Assembly (NCBI GenBank): GCA_017619585.1
Contig: JAFZSA010000011.1
Span: 1 to 64,000 of the forward strand
Source: Bacteroidaceae bacterium
GTDB lineage: Bacteria; Bacteroidota; Bacteroidia; Bacteroidales; Bacteroidaceae
Length of the DNA stretch: 64,000 nt
Reading direction: 5' to 3'
Shown here piece by piece: positions 1 through 9,157 of this stretch (within the stretch, counting starts at the first letter, position 1; the number at the start of each line of letters is the position of its first letter). A model generated the notes under the pieces. The model was not told the DNA's origin. It did no database searches and was given only the letters and a program-made list of their open reading frames with translations. Both the position numbers and the translations under genes were made by a program.

Positions 1-36
1 ACCCTCGCGGGAGCCCTTGTTTCTCGTTTGCGGGTG

Positions 37-67
37 CAAAGGTACAACAATTCCGCAAACCACCAAA
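37..67 (-). promoter_or_regulatory. Bacteroidetes-type promoter firing leftward out of the window
   Basis: On the minus strand the -33 TTTG (RC of 64-67) and the -7 box TACCTTTG (RC of 37-44) are separated by exactly 19 nt, the housekeeping sigma (sigma-ABfr) arrangement. The transcript would start near position 30 and run off the left edge, so its gene is not visible. The same TACCTTTGCA box precedes the tRNA and SRP RNA genes of this window, so the missing gene may be a stable RNA (inference). Confidence 0.7.
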
Positions 68-477
68 ACATTACAACAACTTTTTTCAAAAAAAATCCGC
101 CCTAATCCGACAATACCTTATAATAATTTATGCGCGCGCATAGAAAACATACACCTGGCATCCCCTTCTCCTGAACAAACTACAGAGGAACGCCTGCATC
201 AGAATTCTGCCCGGAAGGACTCATAAAACAGTAAACCTACAGAAAAAAAATCCGCTACCGGGGAAGAAAACAAGACAACGTACACGAAAAAACATTCTAA
301 TACGGCATCAGAAATTATTATCAAGGCTTGATAATAGTTTTAAAAGTAGGGATAGAGATTTTTACATGACGCATAAAAATGTTTTCCATGGCGAGATAAG
401 GATCTATATCCTTACAAGAAAAAGAAACTATGTACCCAAAATAAAAAGAAGACTTGGGATTATTTAAAAAAATGCGT
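68..477. other. Intergenic stretch with one short perfect inverted repeat
   Basis: AT-rich non-coding DNA; no convincing gene on either strand. The only clear element is a 9-bp perfect inverted repeat, ATTATCAAG (317-325) and CTTGATAAT (327-335) with a 1-nt spacer. It lies about 140 bp upstream of the promoter at 478 and could be an operator, but nothing links it to a regulator. Confidence 0.5.
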
Positions 478-485
478 TATCTTTG
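453..485 (+). promoter_or_regulatory. Probable promoter of the GH18-like gene operon
   Basis: TATCTTTG at 478-485 matches the Bacteroidetes -7 box TAnnTTTG. A weak -33 (CTTG, 453-456) lies 21 nt upstream. Transcription would start near 492, giving a leader of about 55 nt before the ATG at 547. Confidence 0.6.
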
Positions 486-546
486 CATCAAATTAAGAAA
501 GAAAAAGCCAAAAACCAAAGAGAACAACATAACCATATAAAGAAAA

Positions 547-1896
547 ATGAAAAGAATTAGCCTTTTAATCCTATCCCTTATTGCCCTATGGCAATTACCT
601 ATTGCGTCACAAACAGAAATTAAAGCCGTCTCTGGCATATACGCTGGCGGACACATTCGTAGGGGACGTCCCCAAACTATTACGAAACTACGCAAGTCGG
701 GATTTACCTATATCCTGCTCTTCAACGTACATGTAGATACTGACGGGACCTTAATGACAGACGGGGAAACAATCTGCAAGAATGGTGAATACGTATTCAA
801 CCAAACGCAACCATATTACCAACAGGATATTAGGGACTTGAAGACTGCCCCTACCAGCATACAACGCATAGAAATTGTCATAGGAGGCTGGGGCAACGAT
901 TCGTACGACCATATACGCGACCTTATAAACAAGAACGGTACAGGCTCCAATACTATGCTGTACAGAAACTTCAAGGCACTGAAGGAAGCTGTGCCTGAGA
1001 TTGATGCCGTTAATAATGATGACGAGCACTGTTACGATACAGAAACTAGTGCCAAGTTTCATATAATGATGTACAATCTTGGCTACAAAACCACATTGGC
1101 GCCATACACTTACATGTCTTACTGGCAAAACCTATGCTCGAAGATAAGGGCAAGCAAGCCAAAGGCTGTAGATCGCATCATGGTACAATGCTACGATGGT
1201 GGTGCAGGAAACCTGAACAATGTGGGAAGTTGGAATTTTACGGGTGTAATAGACCGTCATGCCGGACTATTAGACTACTCGAATGACTGGAGTGTTGACA
1301 GAAACCTGGAACAATTTCAAAAATGGAAGGATGATGGTGTAGCCACAGGAGGATTCGTATGGCTGTATAACGACGGCTACGATGAAACATGGGATCTTAA
1401 CGGTTGGGCATCTGGTATGAATCGCATATACAAGGCTGTTGAAGTATCAGAGGAAGACGCTATGGTGGAAGTGTTCAGCGGTACAAACTACACAGGGTAC
1501 AGCGTCAAACTACCCGTAGGAACATTTACACTACCAGACTTGGCAGTATATGGACTTAGAGCAAATGACTTAGAATCCCTAAAAATCCTGAAAGAAGGTG
1601 CTAGCGCGAGGTTATACAAGACAGAAAACAATACAGGGACTTCAAGACTTTGTAAAGCAGATACAAGATCACTTACCTCGACATACAAGAACCTCGTAAA
1701 CTCCATTACTGTAACTTACGAAGACCCTGTGGGAATCAGTAAGCCTGAAGGTCAACAGAAAGGAGAAGATGTAATTGTATACTCACTGGACGGCAAAATA
1801 TTAGGACATGACAAGGATGCTATACGTAAAGCAAAGGGACAGACCGTTTTGGTGAAAACAGGAGAGAGAAGCGTAAAAGTAAAGGTGGATAGATGA
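547..1896 (+). CDS. Secreted GH18-fold protein with crystallin-like domain and T9SS-like tail
   Basis: 449 residues. A signal peptide spans residues 1-21. The GH18 fold is supported by IGGW near residue 112 (the SxGG strand), a catalytic-loop region at 153-160 (DAVNNDDE), MVQCYD (the barrel strand that normally reads QxYD) and a GFVWLYND strand. Compared with the family motif DxxDxDxE, the loop reads DxxNxDxE: the last Asp and the acid Glu160 are kept while the middle Asp is Asn. Reduced activity or a binding role is therefore possible. Residues about 305-395 carry a beta/gamma-crystallin-like Greek key repeat (VFSGTNYTGYSVKLPVG). The end (VYSLDGKI... to VKVDR) resembles the C-terminal tails of T9SS cargo. 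The stop codon overlaps the next ATG by 4 nt. Likely an endo-N-acetylglucosaminidase-like or chitinase-like surface protein; the substrate is unknown. Confidence 0.7.
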   Translation: MKRISLLILSLIALWQLPIASQTEIKAVSGIYAGGHIRRGRPQTITKLRKSGFTYILLFNVHVDTDGTLMTDGETICKNGEYVFNQTQPYYQQDIRDLKTAPTSIQRIEIVIGGWGNDSYDHIRDLINKNGTGSNTMLYRNFKALKEAVPEIDAVNNDDEHCYDTETSAKFHIMMYNLGYKTTLAPYTYMSYWQNLCSKIRASKPKAVDRIMVQCYDGGAGNLNNVGSWNFTGVIDRHAGLLDYSNDWSVDRNLEQFQKWKDDGVATGGFVWLYNDGYDETWDLNGWASGMNRIYKAVEVSEEDAMVEVFSGTNYTGYSVKLPVGTFTLPDLAVYGLRANDLESLKILKEGASARLYKTENNTGTSRLCKADTRSLTSTYKNLVNSITVTYEDPVGISKPEGQQKGEDVIVYSLDGKILGHDKDAIRKAKGQTVLVKTGERSVKVKVDR

Positions 1897-2780
1897 TATT
1901 TGACCAGAAAGAGACAACCAGCGTACGTGGGATGGCAATACTGATGATTGCCATCTTTCATTTATTCATTGCTTGGGAATGGCCGAGGGTGGTGAACTTA
2001 CCTGGAAGTGTAGGAGTTGCTGCCTTTCTCTTTTTGTCTGGTTTCGGTATCAATGAATCATATAAGAAGACGGGACTTAAAGAGTATTGGAGAAAGAAGT
2101 TACGCCGTATCATGATTCCATTCTGGATATTTGCAACCCTCCTTTTTTTTGTCAAAAATCCATACAGCTGGGATGATTATTTGATGGAGATAGCCTTCAT
2201 CAAATCAGATTATTGGTTTATTCCATATCTGGTATGGTGCTATCTATTATACTGGATTGTACAACGATTCTTCACCCGTTGGTTGGTATTGATATTTGTT
2301 TTTGCAGGATTTGTTGGACTAAACCTGCTCCACCAAATGGCTGCCGAACAGGCGTTCTCCTTTTTTTCAGGAGTGATGGTGTCAAGGAATATCAATAAAG
2401 TAAGACAATTGTCAGAACGCAAAATATATCAGACTGGCGGTTGTCTATTTGCGATAGCTGTTACTTTCCTGCTGATAAAGGAAATTCCAGAAGTACATAA
2501 TTTTAAAGGTACATTTATTTACAACTACCTGCTACTGCCAATCAAACTTTCACTAGGAATTTTATTGACACTACTCCCCTCCTTATGGAAATGGATGACT
2601 AAATCCAGGCTTTTATACCTGTGTGGTATAAGCAGTCTGGAAATTTATCTGGTTCATATGACCTTAGTGAATTATACAAGCATGAACTGGCAAGACGTGC
2701 TCACTTTTCTCGCTATTACGACTATAGGAACATGGCTCTTTTATCAACTGAATCACAGAATAATCAATAAGTGGATATGA
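1893..2780 (+). CDS. Acyltransferase family 3 (OafA-like) membrane protein
   Basis: 295 residues, almost all hydrophobic helices (about ten). The N-terminus carries the family signature: SVRGMAILMIAIFHLF has the Arg and the conserved His of helix 1. Family 3 acyltransferases move acetyl or other acyl groups onto exported sugars (O-antigen, capsule, peptidoglycan). It overlaps the upstream GH18-like gene by ATGA and the downstream membrane-protein gene by 10 nt, so the three are almost surely translated from one mRNA. The target glycan cannot be read from the sequence. A length of 295 fits the short, single-domain type without an SGNH domain. Confidence 0.8.
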   Translation: MIFDQKETTSVRGMAILMIAIFHLFIAWEWPRVVNLPGSVGVAAFLFLSGFGINESYKKTGLKEYWRKKLRRIMIPFWIFATLLFFVKNPYSWDDYLMEIAFIKSDYWFIPYLVWCYLLYWIVQRFFTRWLVLIFVFAGFVGLNLLHQMAAEQAFSFFSGVMVSRNINKVRQLSERKIYQTGGCLFAIAVTFLLIKEIPEVHNFKGTFIYNYLLLPIKLSLGILLTLLPSLWKWMTKSRLLYLCGISSLEIYLVHMTLVNYTSMNWQDVLTFLAITTIGTWLFYQLNHRIINKWI

Positions 2781-3904
2781 AATGGACAGGGATGTATAGT
2801 CTGTGGACTTTCTTGATTTATAGCAGTATAAACGTACTATTCATTTTAAAATACGGACTGCGCATAGCTCCCCTCAGTACGGCAGTAGTCGCCTGTGGGC
2901 TTTATGTTGCCATAATGGCGGCGATTCTATGGGGCTTAAACGCACGTATCAAAAGACCAAGTAAGAACATCATCTACCCTCTAATAGGCATAACGATAGC
3001 CGGACTGGTGATACTACAGCTACACTTTGACCCTTATGCGCTGAGAGTAGACAGATGGTCGGCCATCCACAACTTTCTACAGAACCTATTGAACGGTGAA
3101 TATCCCTATGCAGCGAAGACGCATTTAGGAGGGTATGGATCACCCTTCCCCATCTGGCAAATCCTGCACCTACCCTTCTACCTATTGGGTAATGTAGGGC
3201 TTTCATTTGTTTTTTTCCTATTGCTGTTCACAGATGCCATAAGGCGCACAGTAAGCTATAGGGCAGCCATAACAGCCTTCCTGCTACTGATACTATCCCC
3301 AGCATTTATATACGAGGTAAGTGTACGGAGCGACCTGATATCCAACTTCCTACTCTGTGCCGCCATCCTGATGTGCTTACACCACTACAAGGTGACATTG
3401 GAACGGAATTGGGTACTTATAGCTGTGGTATGCGGACTGATGATGAGCACGCGTCTGAGCATTGCCATTCCTTTTATTGTCTATTACTTCTATGATTATT
3501 TAAGATGTCATCAAGCAAAAATACAGATTTTGTTCCCATGTCTGGCAATACTGGTGTTTGCACTCACATTTCTGCCTTTTATGCTATGGAACGGGCAAAT
3601 GCTGTTCTTCTTTGAGTACAACCCCTTTATACTACAGACACGTCAGGGACTATATATAGATTACATTTTGATAATGGTTATCTGTATAACGGCTTCAGTG
3701 TGGATGAAAAACAGATGGCATTACTACATGCTGATATCGGCCAGTTGTCTATTAGCCCTTGTAGTGATAACATTTACAAGCAACATGTACATATATGATT
3801 GTTGGGGCGAACTATTCTGCTCGCGTTTTGACATAACCTATTTTAATATGGCACTACCCTTTGCTATAGTTGCATTAGCTAGCAAAGAAGAATCAGACAA
3901 CTAA
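2771..3904 (+). CDS. Polytopic membrane protein, GT-C / GT87-like glycosyltransferase candidate
   Basis: 377 residues with about ten membrane segments. Between the first helices and the rest lies a non-membrane loop (about residues 75-125) reading FDPYALRVDRW and then NGEYPY...GSPFPIW. This is the pattern of lipid-linked-sugar-dependent GT-C mannosyltransferases, where the acidic residue of the first loop is catalytic. It overlaps the acyltransferase gene by 10 nt. Its last 4 nt overlap the convergent sulfatase gene. The family assignment is by pattern only. A plausible role with its neighbours is sugar transfer and acylation on an envelope glycan. Confidence 0.5.
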   Translation: MDMKWTGMYSLWTFLIYSSINVLFILKYGLRIAPLSTAVVACGLYVAIMAAILWGLNARIKRPSKNIIYPLIGITIAGLVILQLHFDPYALRVDRWSAIHNFLQNLLNGEYPYAAKTHLGGYGSPFPIWQILHLPFYLLGNVGLSFVFFLLLFTDAIRRTVSYRAAITAFLLLILSPAFIYEVSVRSDLISNFLLCAAILMCLHHYKVTLERNWVLIAVVCGLMMSTRLSIAIPFIVYYFYDYLRCHQAKIQILFPCLAILVFALTFLPFMLWNGQMLFFFEYNPFILQTRQGLYIDYILIMVICITASVWMKNRWHYYMLISASCLLALVVITFTSNMYIYDCWGELFCSRFDITYFNMALPFAIVALASKEESDN

Positions 3905-5472
3905 CGATCAGCATCCTTTACATCATACTGCTGCTGTAACCTCAGAAGTTCCTTATGGAGACGTTTCTGTAACTTCTCCCTACCCTTTTGCCCATAGATG
4001 TTATGCAACTCTGCAGGGTCTGAATTCAGGTCGTACATCTCCCATTGGTCTATTGCCGTTGCCGGATTCTCGTCGTCACAGGGATAAAAGTGGATAAGCT
4101 TGTAGCCATCAGCGGTACGCACGCCATAATGACGCCTGACGCTATGCTCTGCCGGATACTCATAATAATGATAATAAAGGCTCTGGCGCCAGTTCTTGGG
4201 ATGACGCCCCTCTAACAAAGGCAGAAGACTGACACCCTGCATATCAGCGGGAATGGGGACACCGGCTAAATCCAAAAAGGTTGGAGCATAGTCTATATTC
4301 TGCACCATCTCCGTGATATCTCCTTTTGCCACAGGATTCCCATACTTTGTAGGCATACGCATAACCAACGGGGTGGAGAAACTCTCCTCGTACATAAAAC
4401 GTTTGTCGAACCAGCCATGCTCGCCCATATAAAAACCCTGGTCACTGGTATATACAACAAGGGTATTCTCTGAGAGCCCTGTACGGTCCAGATAGTCGAG
4501 CAATCGGCCTACATTATCATCGAAAGTCTTAAGAACCTTGGCATAATCGCGCATAAACCGCTGATACTTATACTCCTTGAGTGCCTGTCCATGAAGGTTA
4601 CGTTTACGAAAGTCAACAGAGATGGAATCATAAAACATGTCATATTGGGCACGTTCCCTACTATTGAGCCTACCGATATAACCCAAATAAGCACCCGTAA
4701 GGCGTGTAGGATGAGCAGGATCATAAACCTTGCAGTCATAATCCATAGTCATATCCACGTCTGAGGCAATATCCATCTCCTGATGCTGGGCAGAAAGACG
4801 CCCGCTCCAATCATCGTTGAAATTCTCAGGTAACTTAAAAGTAACATCTTCATACTCGTGAAGGTATTTCAGTTCAGGAAGCCAGTCACGATGGCATGCC
4901 TTCTCGTGTAGGAACAGAGCAAAGGGTTTGTCTGTCTTCTGCTGTTCAGTGAGCCATGAAATAGCTTTGTCTGTAAGAAGATTGGTAAGATAGCCTTCTT
5001 CGCGATGCGTCTTACCATCCATAGTAATGAAGGTGGGATTGTAATATTCTCCTTGACCAGGGATAATCTCGAAGTGGTCAAAGCCCGTAGGCGTACTAAC
5101 AAGATGCCACTTCCCTATCAAACATGTGCTATAGCCAGCCTGTTGCAGAAGCTTGGGCATGGTCTGCTGCGAACCATCAAACACACCGTGCTCGTTATTG
5201 GTAAAGCCGTTCTTATGGCTATGCTTGCCCGTTATCATGCAGGCGCGACTGGGACCTGACAACGAATTAGCCACAAAGCTATTAACAAAACGCACACCAT
5301 CCCGTGCTATACGATCCAAATTGGGCGTCTGAACATGCGTCTTATCATAACACGACATCATCTGCATCGTATGGTCGTCTGTCATGATGTATAGGATATT
5401 AGGATGCTGTTGAGCATATACAGTTATGGGCAACAATGCCAATATAGAAAAAGGCCTCTTACTTGTTTTCAT
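3901..5472 (-). CDS. Secreted sulfatase, serine-type formylglycine
   Basis: 523 residues with a cleavable signal peptide (about 1-21). The metal-binding start ILYIMTDDHT, the active-site motif S72-G-P-S-R (formylglycine precursor is Ser, so maturation needs an anSME-type radical SAM enzyme, known for this class), TGKHSHKNG, GKWHL and the late SDQGFYMGEHGW are all present, and the length is usual for family S1. It removes sulfate from sulfated glycans such as mucin or host glycosaminoglycans; the subfamily cannot be called here. It starts only 14 nt after the uvrA stop codon on the same strand, so it may be read from the uvrA promoter. No SusC/SusD genes are close, which is unusual for a Bacteroidetes sulfatase. 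Confidence 0.88.
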   Translation of the reverse strand: MKTSKRPFSILALLPITVYAQQHPNILYIMTDDHTMQMMSCYDKTHVQTPNLDRIARDGVRFVNSFVANSLSGPSRACMITGKHSHKNGFTNNEHGVFDGSQQTMPKLLQQAGYSTCLIGKWHLVSTPTGFDHFEIIPGQGEYYNPTFITMDGKTHREEGYLTNLLTDKAISWLTEQQKTDKPFALFLHEKACHRDWLPELKYLHEYEDVTFKLPENFNDDWSGRLSAQHQEMDIASDVDMTMDYDCKVYDPAHPTRLTGAYLGYIGRLNSRERAQYDMFYDSISVDFRKRNLHGQALKEYKYQRFMRDYAKVLKTFDDNVGRLLDYLDRTGLSENTLVVYTSDQGFYMGEHGWFDKRFMYEESFSTPLVMRMPTKYGNPVAKGDITEMVQNIDYAPTFLDLAGVPIPADMQGVSLLPLLEGRHPKNWRQSLYYHYYEYPAEHSVRRHYGVRTADGYKLIHFYPCDDENPATAIDQWEMYDLNSDPAELHNIYGQKGREKLQKRLHKELLRLQQQYDVKDADR

Positions 5473-5486
5473 GGAATTATAATTAT

Positions 5487-8312
5487 TTATTCAATGTTCA
5501 ACATTTTCCTAAGGAACGGTGCTGTTGCCCCTTTGCCACTACGGGCAAGCTCTTCCGGAGTACCAGAAAAGAGGAGCTGACCACCATCACGGCCACCTTC
5601 GGGGCCCATATCTATCAACCAGTCAGCACACTTGATAACATCCAGATTGTGTTCAATCACCACAACCGTATTACCCTTCTCTACCAAGCGGTTCAGTACA
5701 GAAAGCAGAACACGGATATCCTCGAAGTGAAGCCCCGTTGTGGGCTCATCCAGGATATAGAACGTCTTGCCCGTATCACGTTTGCTCAGTTCAGTTGCCA
5801 ACTTTACACGCTGACTCTCACCACCAGACAATGTAGTACTGGGCTGTCCTAACTTGATATATCCCAGACCAACATCCTGCAGAACCTTTATCTTACTGAG
5901 AATCGTGGGTACGTTCTCAAAGAATTCTACTGCCTGATTGATGGTCATATCCAGCACATCGGCAATGCTCTTACCACGATAACGAACCTCAAGGGTCTCT
6001 CGGTTATAACGTTTACCATGACATTCCTCGCAAGGCACAAAGACATCTGGCAAGAAATTCATCTCAATGGTCTTGTAGCCGTTTCCGCTACAGGCCTCGC
6101 AACGCCCGCCTCTGACATTGAACGAGAAACGGCCTGGCTTATAGCCACGGATACGTGCCTCTGGTAGTTCCACAAAAAGGTTACGAATATCATTAAAGAC
6201 ACCTGTGTATGTAGCAGGATTAGAACGGGGGGTACGTCCTAATGGACTTTGGTCAACATCTACTACCTTATCTATATACTCCAGACCTTCAATCTTATTA
6301 TATGGAAGAGGATCACGCAACGAACGGTAGAAGTGTTTACTGAGAATGGGATGAACCGTGTCGTTGATAAGCGAACTCTTGCCACTACCACTAACGCCTG
6401 TTACACAGATAAATTTACCCAACGGGAAAGATACATCCACATTCTTGAGATTGTTACCTCGTGCACCATACAGAACAAGAGAGCGTCCGTTACCTGACCG
6501 ACGAACAGAAGGAATCTCTATGCGGAGTTCACCATTCAGATACTGACTGGTAAGGGTATGCTGCTTCAGCATATCAGCGAACTTGCCTTGAAAGACAATC
6601 TCGCCCCCCTTGCGGCCTGCCTTAGGTCCCACATCGACTATGTAGTCGGCATTCTCCATCATCTCCTGATCATGCTCAACCACAATAACGGAATTGCCCG
6701 TATCACGCAGTTTCTTCAACGAGTCTATAAGCTTGATATTATCCTTCTGGTGCAGACCGATACTGGGCTCGTCCAGAATATATAGTACATTCACTAACTG
6801 ACTTCCAATCTGCGTAGCCAAGCGGATACGCTGGCTCTCACCACCCGAAAGACTTACAGAGGTACGATCCAGTGAAAGATATTCCAGACCCACATCCAAC
6901 AAAAAACGAAGACGGGTGCGAATCTCCTTCAGAATCTCTGAGGCTATCTTACGCTGATGGGAAGTGAGCTTGTCATCGACATTTGACAGCCAGTCATACA
7001 ACTCGCGCAAGTCCATCCTGCAAAGCTCTGCAATGTTCTTGCCGGCTATACGGAAGTGCAAGGACTCCTTGTTCAGACGCTGTCCCTTACATTCAGGACA
7101 TTCTGCCGTACAACTGAACTGCTCGGCCCACTTCTGGGCATTGGCAGACATATCCGCATCCTGCATCTGACTGAGGTATTTTCCCAAACCATCGTAAGAA
7201 GCAAAATAATCGTTGGTAGTCTTTGCTGTATCGGCAGAAATGCGTAACCGTTCTGAACTGCCGTCTATAATCTCCTGTAACGCCTCCTGGGGAACATCGG
7301 AAAGCGGAGTATCAAGGGTACAATCGTATTTCTGCAACAAGGCTTCTATCTGCCAGAATATCATCGCAGAACGGGCCTTTCCCAATGGTGCTATTCCGCC
7401 TTTCTTTACAGATAATGATTTATCAGGGAAGACCTTCTCCTCATCAATAAGGTTTACATATCCCAATCCCTTACATCTGGGGCAAGCACCTTGCGGACTA
7501 TTGAAGGAAAAGTCATGCGGAGCAGGTTCCTTGTACGAGATACCCGTAGTGGGACACATCAGCCTTTTGCTGTAATATCGTACTTGCTCTGTTTCCATAT
7601 CATATACCAACATCAGACCATCACCTTGCTTCATGGCTGTGGCAACACTCTGAATCAGACGCTTGTCATCCTTGTCCTGCACCTTCAACCGATCTATAAC
7701 CACCTCAATATCATGGTTACGATAACGGTCTAACTTCATGCCGGGAAGGATCTCTTGAATCTGTCCATCAACCCTAACATAAAGATAGCCTTTCTTCTGA
7801 ATGCTTTCAAAGAGGTCTTGATAATGTCCTTTTCTGTTCTTTACCAAAGGAGCCAAGATACAAATCTTACGGTCGTGATAGTCCTTGAGGATAAGATCTA
7901 TAATCTGTTCCTCTGTATAACGCACCATCCTCTCGCCCGTCTCATATGAGAAAGCTTCTGCCGCGCGGGCATACAAAAGGCGGAAGAAATCATAGATCTC
8001 AGTAGTTGTACCTACCGTACTACGTGGATTCTTGTTGGTAGTCTTCTGCTCTATACTGATAACAGGACTCAGACCTGTTATCTTGTCCACATCAGGACGT
8101 TGAAGATTACCCAGGAAATTACGGGCATAAGCACTGAAAGTCTCGATATACCGACGTTGTCCCTCAGCAAAGATGGTGTCAAAAGCAAGAGATGATTTTC
8201 CGCTACCGCTTAGTCCTGTAATTACCGTAAAACTATTCCGTGGTATCGTTACATCTACATTCTTCAGATTATGGACACGCGCGCCCCAAACAGAAATCTT
8301 ACTGTCACTCAT
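5487..8312 (-). CDS. uvrA: Excinuclease ABC subunit A
   Basis: 941 residues, the normal length. UvrA is the damage-scanning dimeric ATPase that loads UvrB in nucleotide excision repair. Seen: Walker A GLSGSGKS (33-40), a first ABC signature [12 protein letters not shown] followed by [10 protein letters not shown], a second Walker [11 protein letters not shown], a second signature [12 protein letters not shown] and [10 protein letters not shown]. The C-terminal zinc finger is intact (CEACSGNGY ... CEECHGKRY). The N-terminal zinc site keeps CPRC, but its first CxxC reads CPTT, so only three cysteines remain there. The start codon overlaps the end of the upstream T9SS-tail gene by 8 nt. uvrB lies 5 kb away, transcribed from its own promoter. 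Confidence 0.97.
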   Translation of the reverse strand: MSDSKISVWGARVHNLKNVDVTIPRNSFTVITGLSGSGKSSLAFDTIFAEGQRRYIETFSAYARNFLGNLQRPDVDKITGLSPVISIEQKTTNKNPRSTVGTTTEIYDFFRLLYARAAEAFSYETGERMVRYTEEQIIDLILKDYHDRKICILAPLVKNRKGHYQDLFESIQKKGYLYVRVDGQIQEILPGMKLDRYRNHDIEVVIDRLKVQDKDDKRLIQSVATAMKQGDGLMLVYDMETEQVRYYSKRLMCPTTGISYKEPAPHDFSFNSPQGACPRCKGLGYVNLIDEEKVFPDKSLSVKKGGIAPLGKARSAMIFWQIEALLQKYDCTLDTPLSDVPQEALQEIIDGSSERLRISADTAKTTNDYFASYDGLGKYLSQMQDADMSANAQKWAEQFSCTAECPECKGQRLNKESLHFRIAGKNIAELCRMDLRELYDWLSNVDDKLTSHQRKIASEILKEIRTRLRFLLDVGLEYLSLDRTSVSLSGGESQRIRLATQIGSQLVNVLYILDEPSIGLHQKDNIKLIDSLKKLRDTGNSVIVVEHDQEMMENADYIVDVGPKAGRKGGEIVFQGKFADMLKQHTLTSQYLNGELRIEIPSVRRSGNGRSLVLYGARGNNLKNVDVSFPLGKFICVTGVSGSGKSSLINDTVHPILSKHFYRSLRDPLPYNKIEGLEYIDKVVDVDQSPLGRTPRSNPATYTGVFNDIRNLFVELPEARIRGYKPGRFSFNVRGGRCEACSGNGYKTIEMNFLPDVFVPCEECHGKRYNRETLEVRYRGKSIADVLDMTINQAVEFFENVPTILSKIKVLQDVGLGYIKLGQPSTTLSGGESQRVKLATELSKRDTGKTFYILDEPTTGLHFEDIRVLLSVLNRLVEKGNTVVVIEHNLDVIKCADWLIDMGPEGGRDGGQLLFSGTPEELARSGKGATAPFLRKMLNIE

Positions 8313-9051
8313 TGCCTGTACCAGAAGTTCCGTCTCCGTTATTATATCCAGAAATCACGCTGATAGTCTTCTTGATAGAAAAGTTACGTCCATCAGCTCC
8401 CTTTGCATTTACCACCAGGAAGTAAACGCCATCCTTTACCACCTTTCCCTTATAGGTTCCGTCCCATTTGCCATCGACATCATCCCAGGAATACAACCTT
8501 GTACCCCACCGGTTGAAAACAGCAGCATGGAACTCCACGATACTCTGATAGCCGTCCTTAGGCTTTAACTCATCGTTAAAACCATCTTGGTTAGGTGAAA
8601 TAGCATTGGGGAATTCCAATATACTGGTGCTTATGGAGAACACAATGGACTTGGGGTCCTCGCCCTCCTCAGGGAACTCATAATAAATGCTACCATCAGC
8701 ATTATAGAAGGTAACATACAACTGTGCTGTATATGATCCGCTTTGAGTAAACGTATGCTCCACATTCTCTTCCGTACGATGAATCAGGATGTTAGACGGG
8801 TCGTCGTTATTCCATATCTTCCACTCATAACGAGGGATACCATAGCCCTCCAACCCTGATGGATTAGCCCTGAGAAGAACCTTCAGTGGAGCACTTCGCG
8901 GATTTGCGTCAATCTCTGTGGTATCAACAGTTCCGTCTTGATTCTCATCGATAAAGACACCCGTAGGATTAACCGAAGGTACTGACTGTGCAATAGCACA
9001 TATAGGGAATATCAGCAAAAGAATTGCTATTATACGCGTCATTTTTACCAT
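8305..9051 (-). CDS. Secreted protein with T9SS type B (CHU_C / gliding) sorting domain
   Basis: 248 residues with a signal peptide ending near CAIAQ. The middle holds a PKD-like beta sandwich ([16 protein letters not shown]). From about residue 145 comes the classical type B C-terminal domain: [14 protein letters not shown], then [11 protein letters not shown], then WDGTYKGK...KDGVYFLVV. In T9SS bacteria this domain directs export across the outer membrane. The passenger is very small, so the protein may be an adaptor or surface component and not an enzyme. A short Gly/Asn/Thr-rich tail follows the domain. The gene starts the run with uvrA (8-nt overlap) and the sulfatase. An internal Met, three codons in, is an alternative start. 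Confidence 0.85.
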   Translation of the reverse strand: MVKMTRIIAILLLIFPICAIAQSVPSVNPTGVFIDENQDGTVDTTEIDANPRSAPLKVLLRANPSGLEGYGIPRYEWKIWNNDDPSNILIHRTEENVEHTFTQSGSYTAQLYVTFYNADGSIYYEFPEEGEDPKSIVFSISTSILEFPNAISPNQDGFNDELKPKDGYQSIVEFHAAVFNRWGTRLYSWDDVDGKWDGTYKGKVVKDGVYFLVVNAKGADGRNFSIKKTISVISGYNNGDGTSGTGNE

Positions 9052-9070
9052 GCATTTACAATTATTTCTG

Positions 9071-9078
9071 CAAATTTA
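9071..9078 (-). promoter_or_regulatory. Probable -7 box of the T9SS-tail/uvrA/sulfatase run
   Basis: The minus strand reads TAAATTTG here (TAnnTTTG), about 20 nt upstream of the start at 9051. No good -33 TTTG is seen at 19-21 nt. It is back to back with the plus-strand box at 9145. Confidence 0.5.
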
Positions 9079-9144
9079 ATGAAATTTCTTTGGATGAAGG
9101 ACATTTTATATCTCAAAAAGTCTAAAATGGCAGGAAAAAAGTGT

Positions 9145-9152
9145 TATCTTTG
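9145..9152 (+). promoter_or_regulatory. -7 box almost touching the start codon of the LysM gene
   Basis: TATCTTTG ends 5 nt before the ATG at 9158. With the usual 6-8 nt from box to start site, the transcript would begin at or next to the A of the ATG, so the mRNA may be leaderless. The signal peptide begins at this ATG, which argues against a later start. Confidence 0.55.
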
Positions 9153-9157
9153 CGCTT

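Noticed and set aside
17..226. Open frame of 69 codons on the plus strand at the left edge
   Set aside because: It crosses a consensus minus-strand promoter, has no recognisable family or start signal and a composition unlike the real genes.
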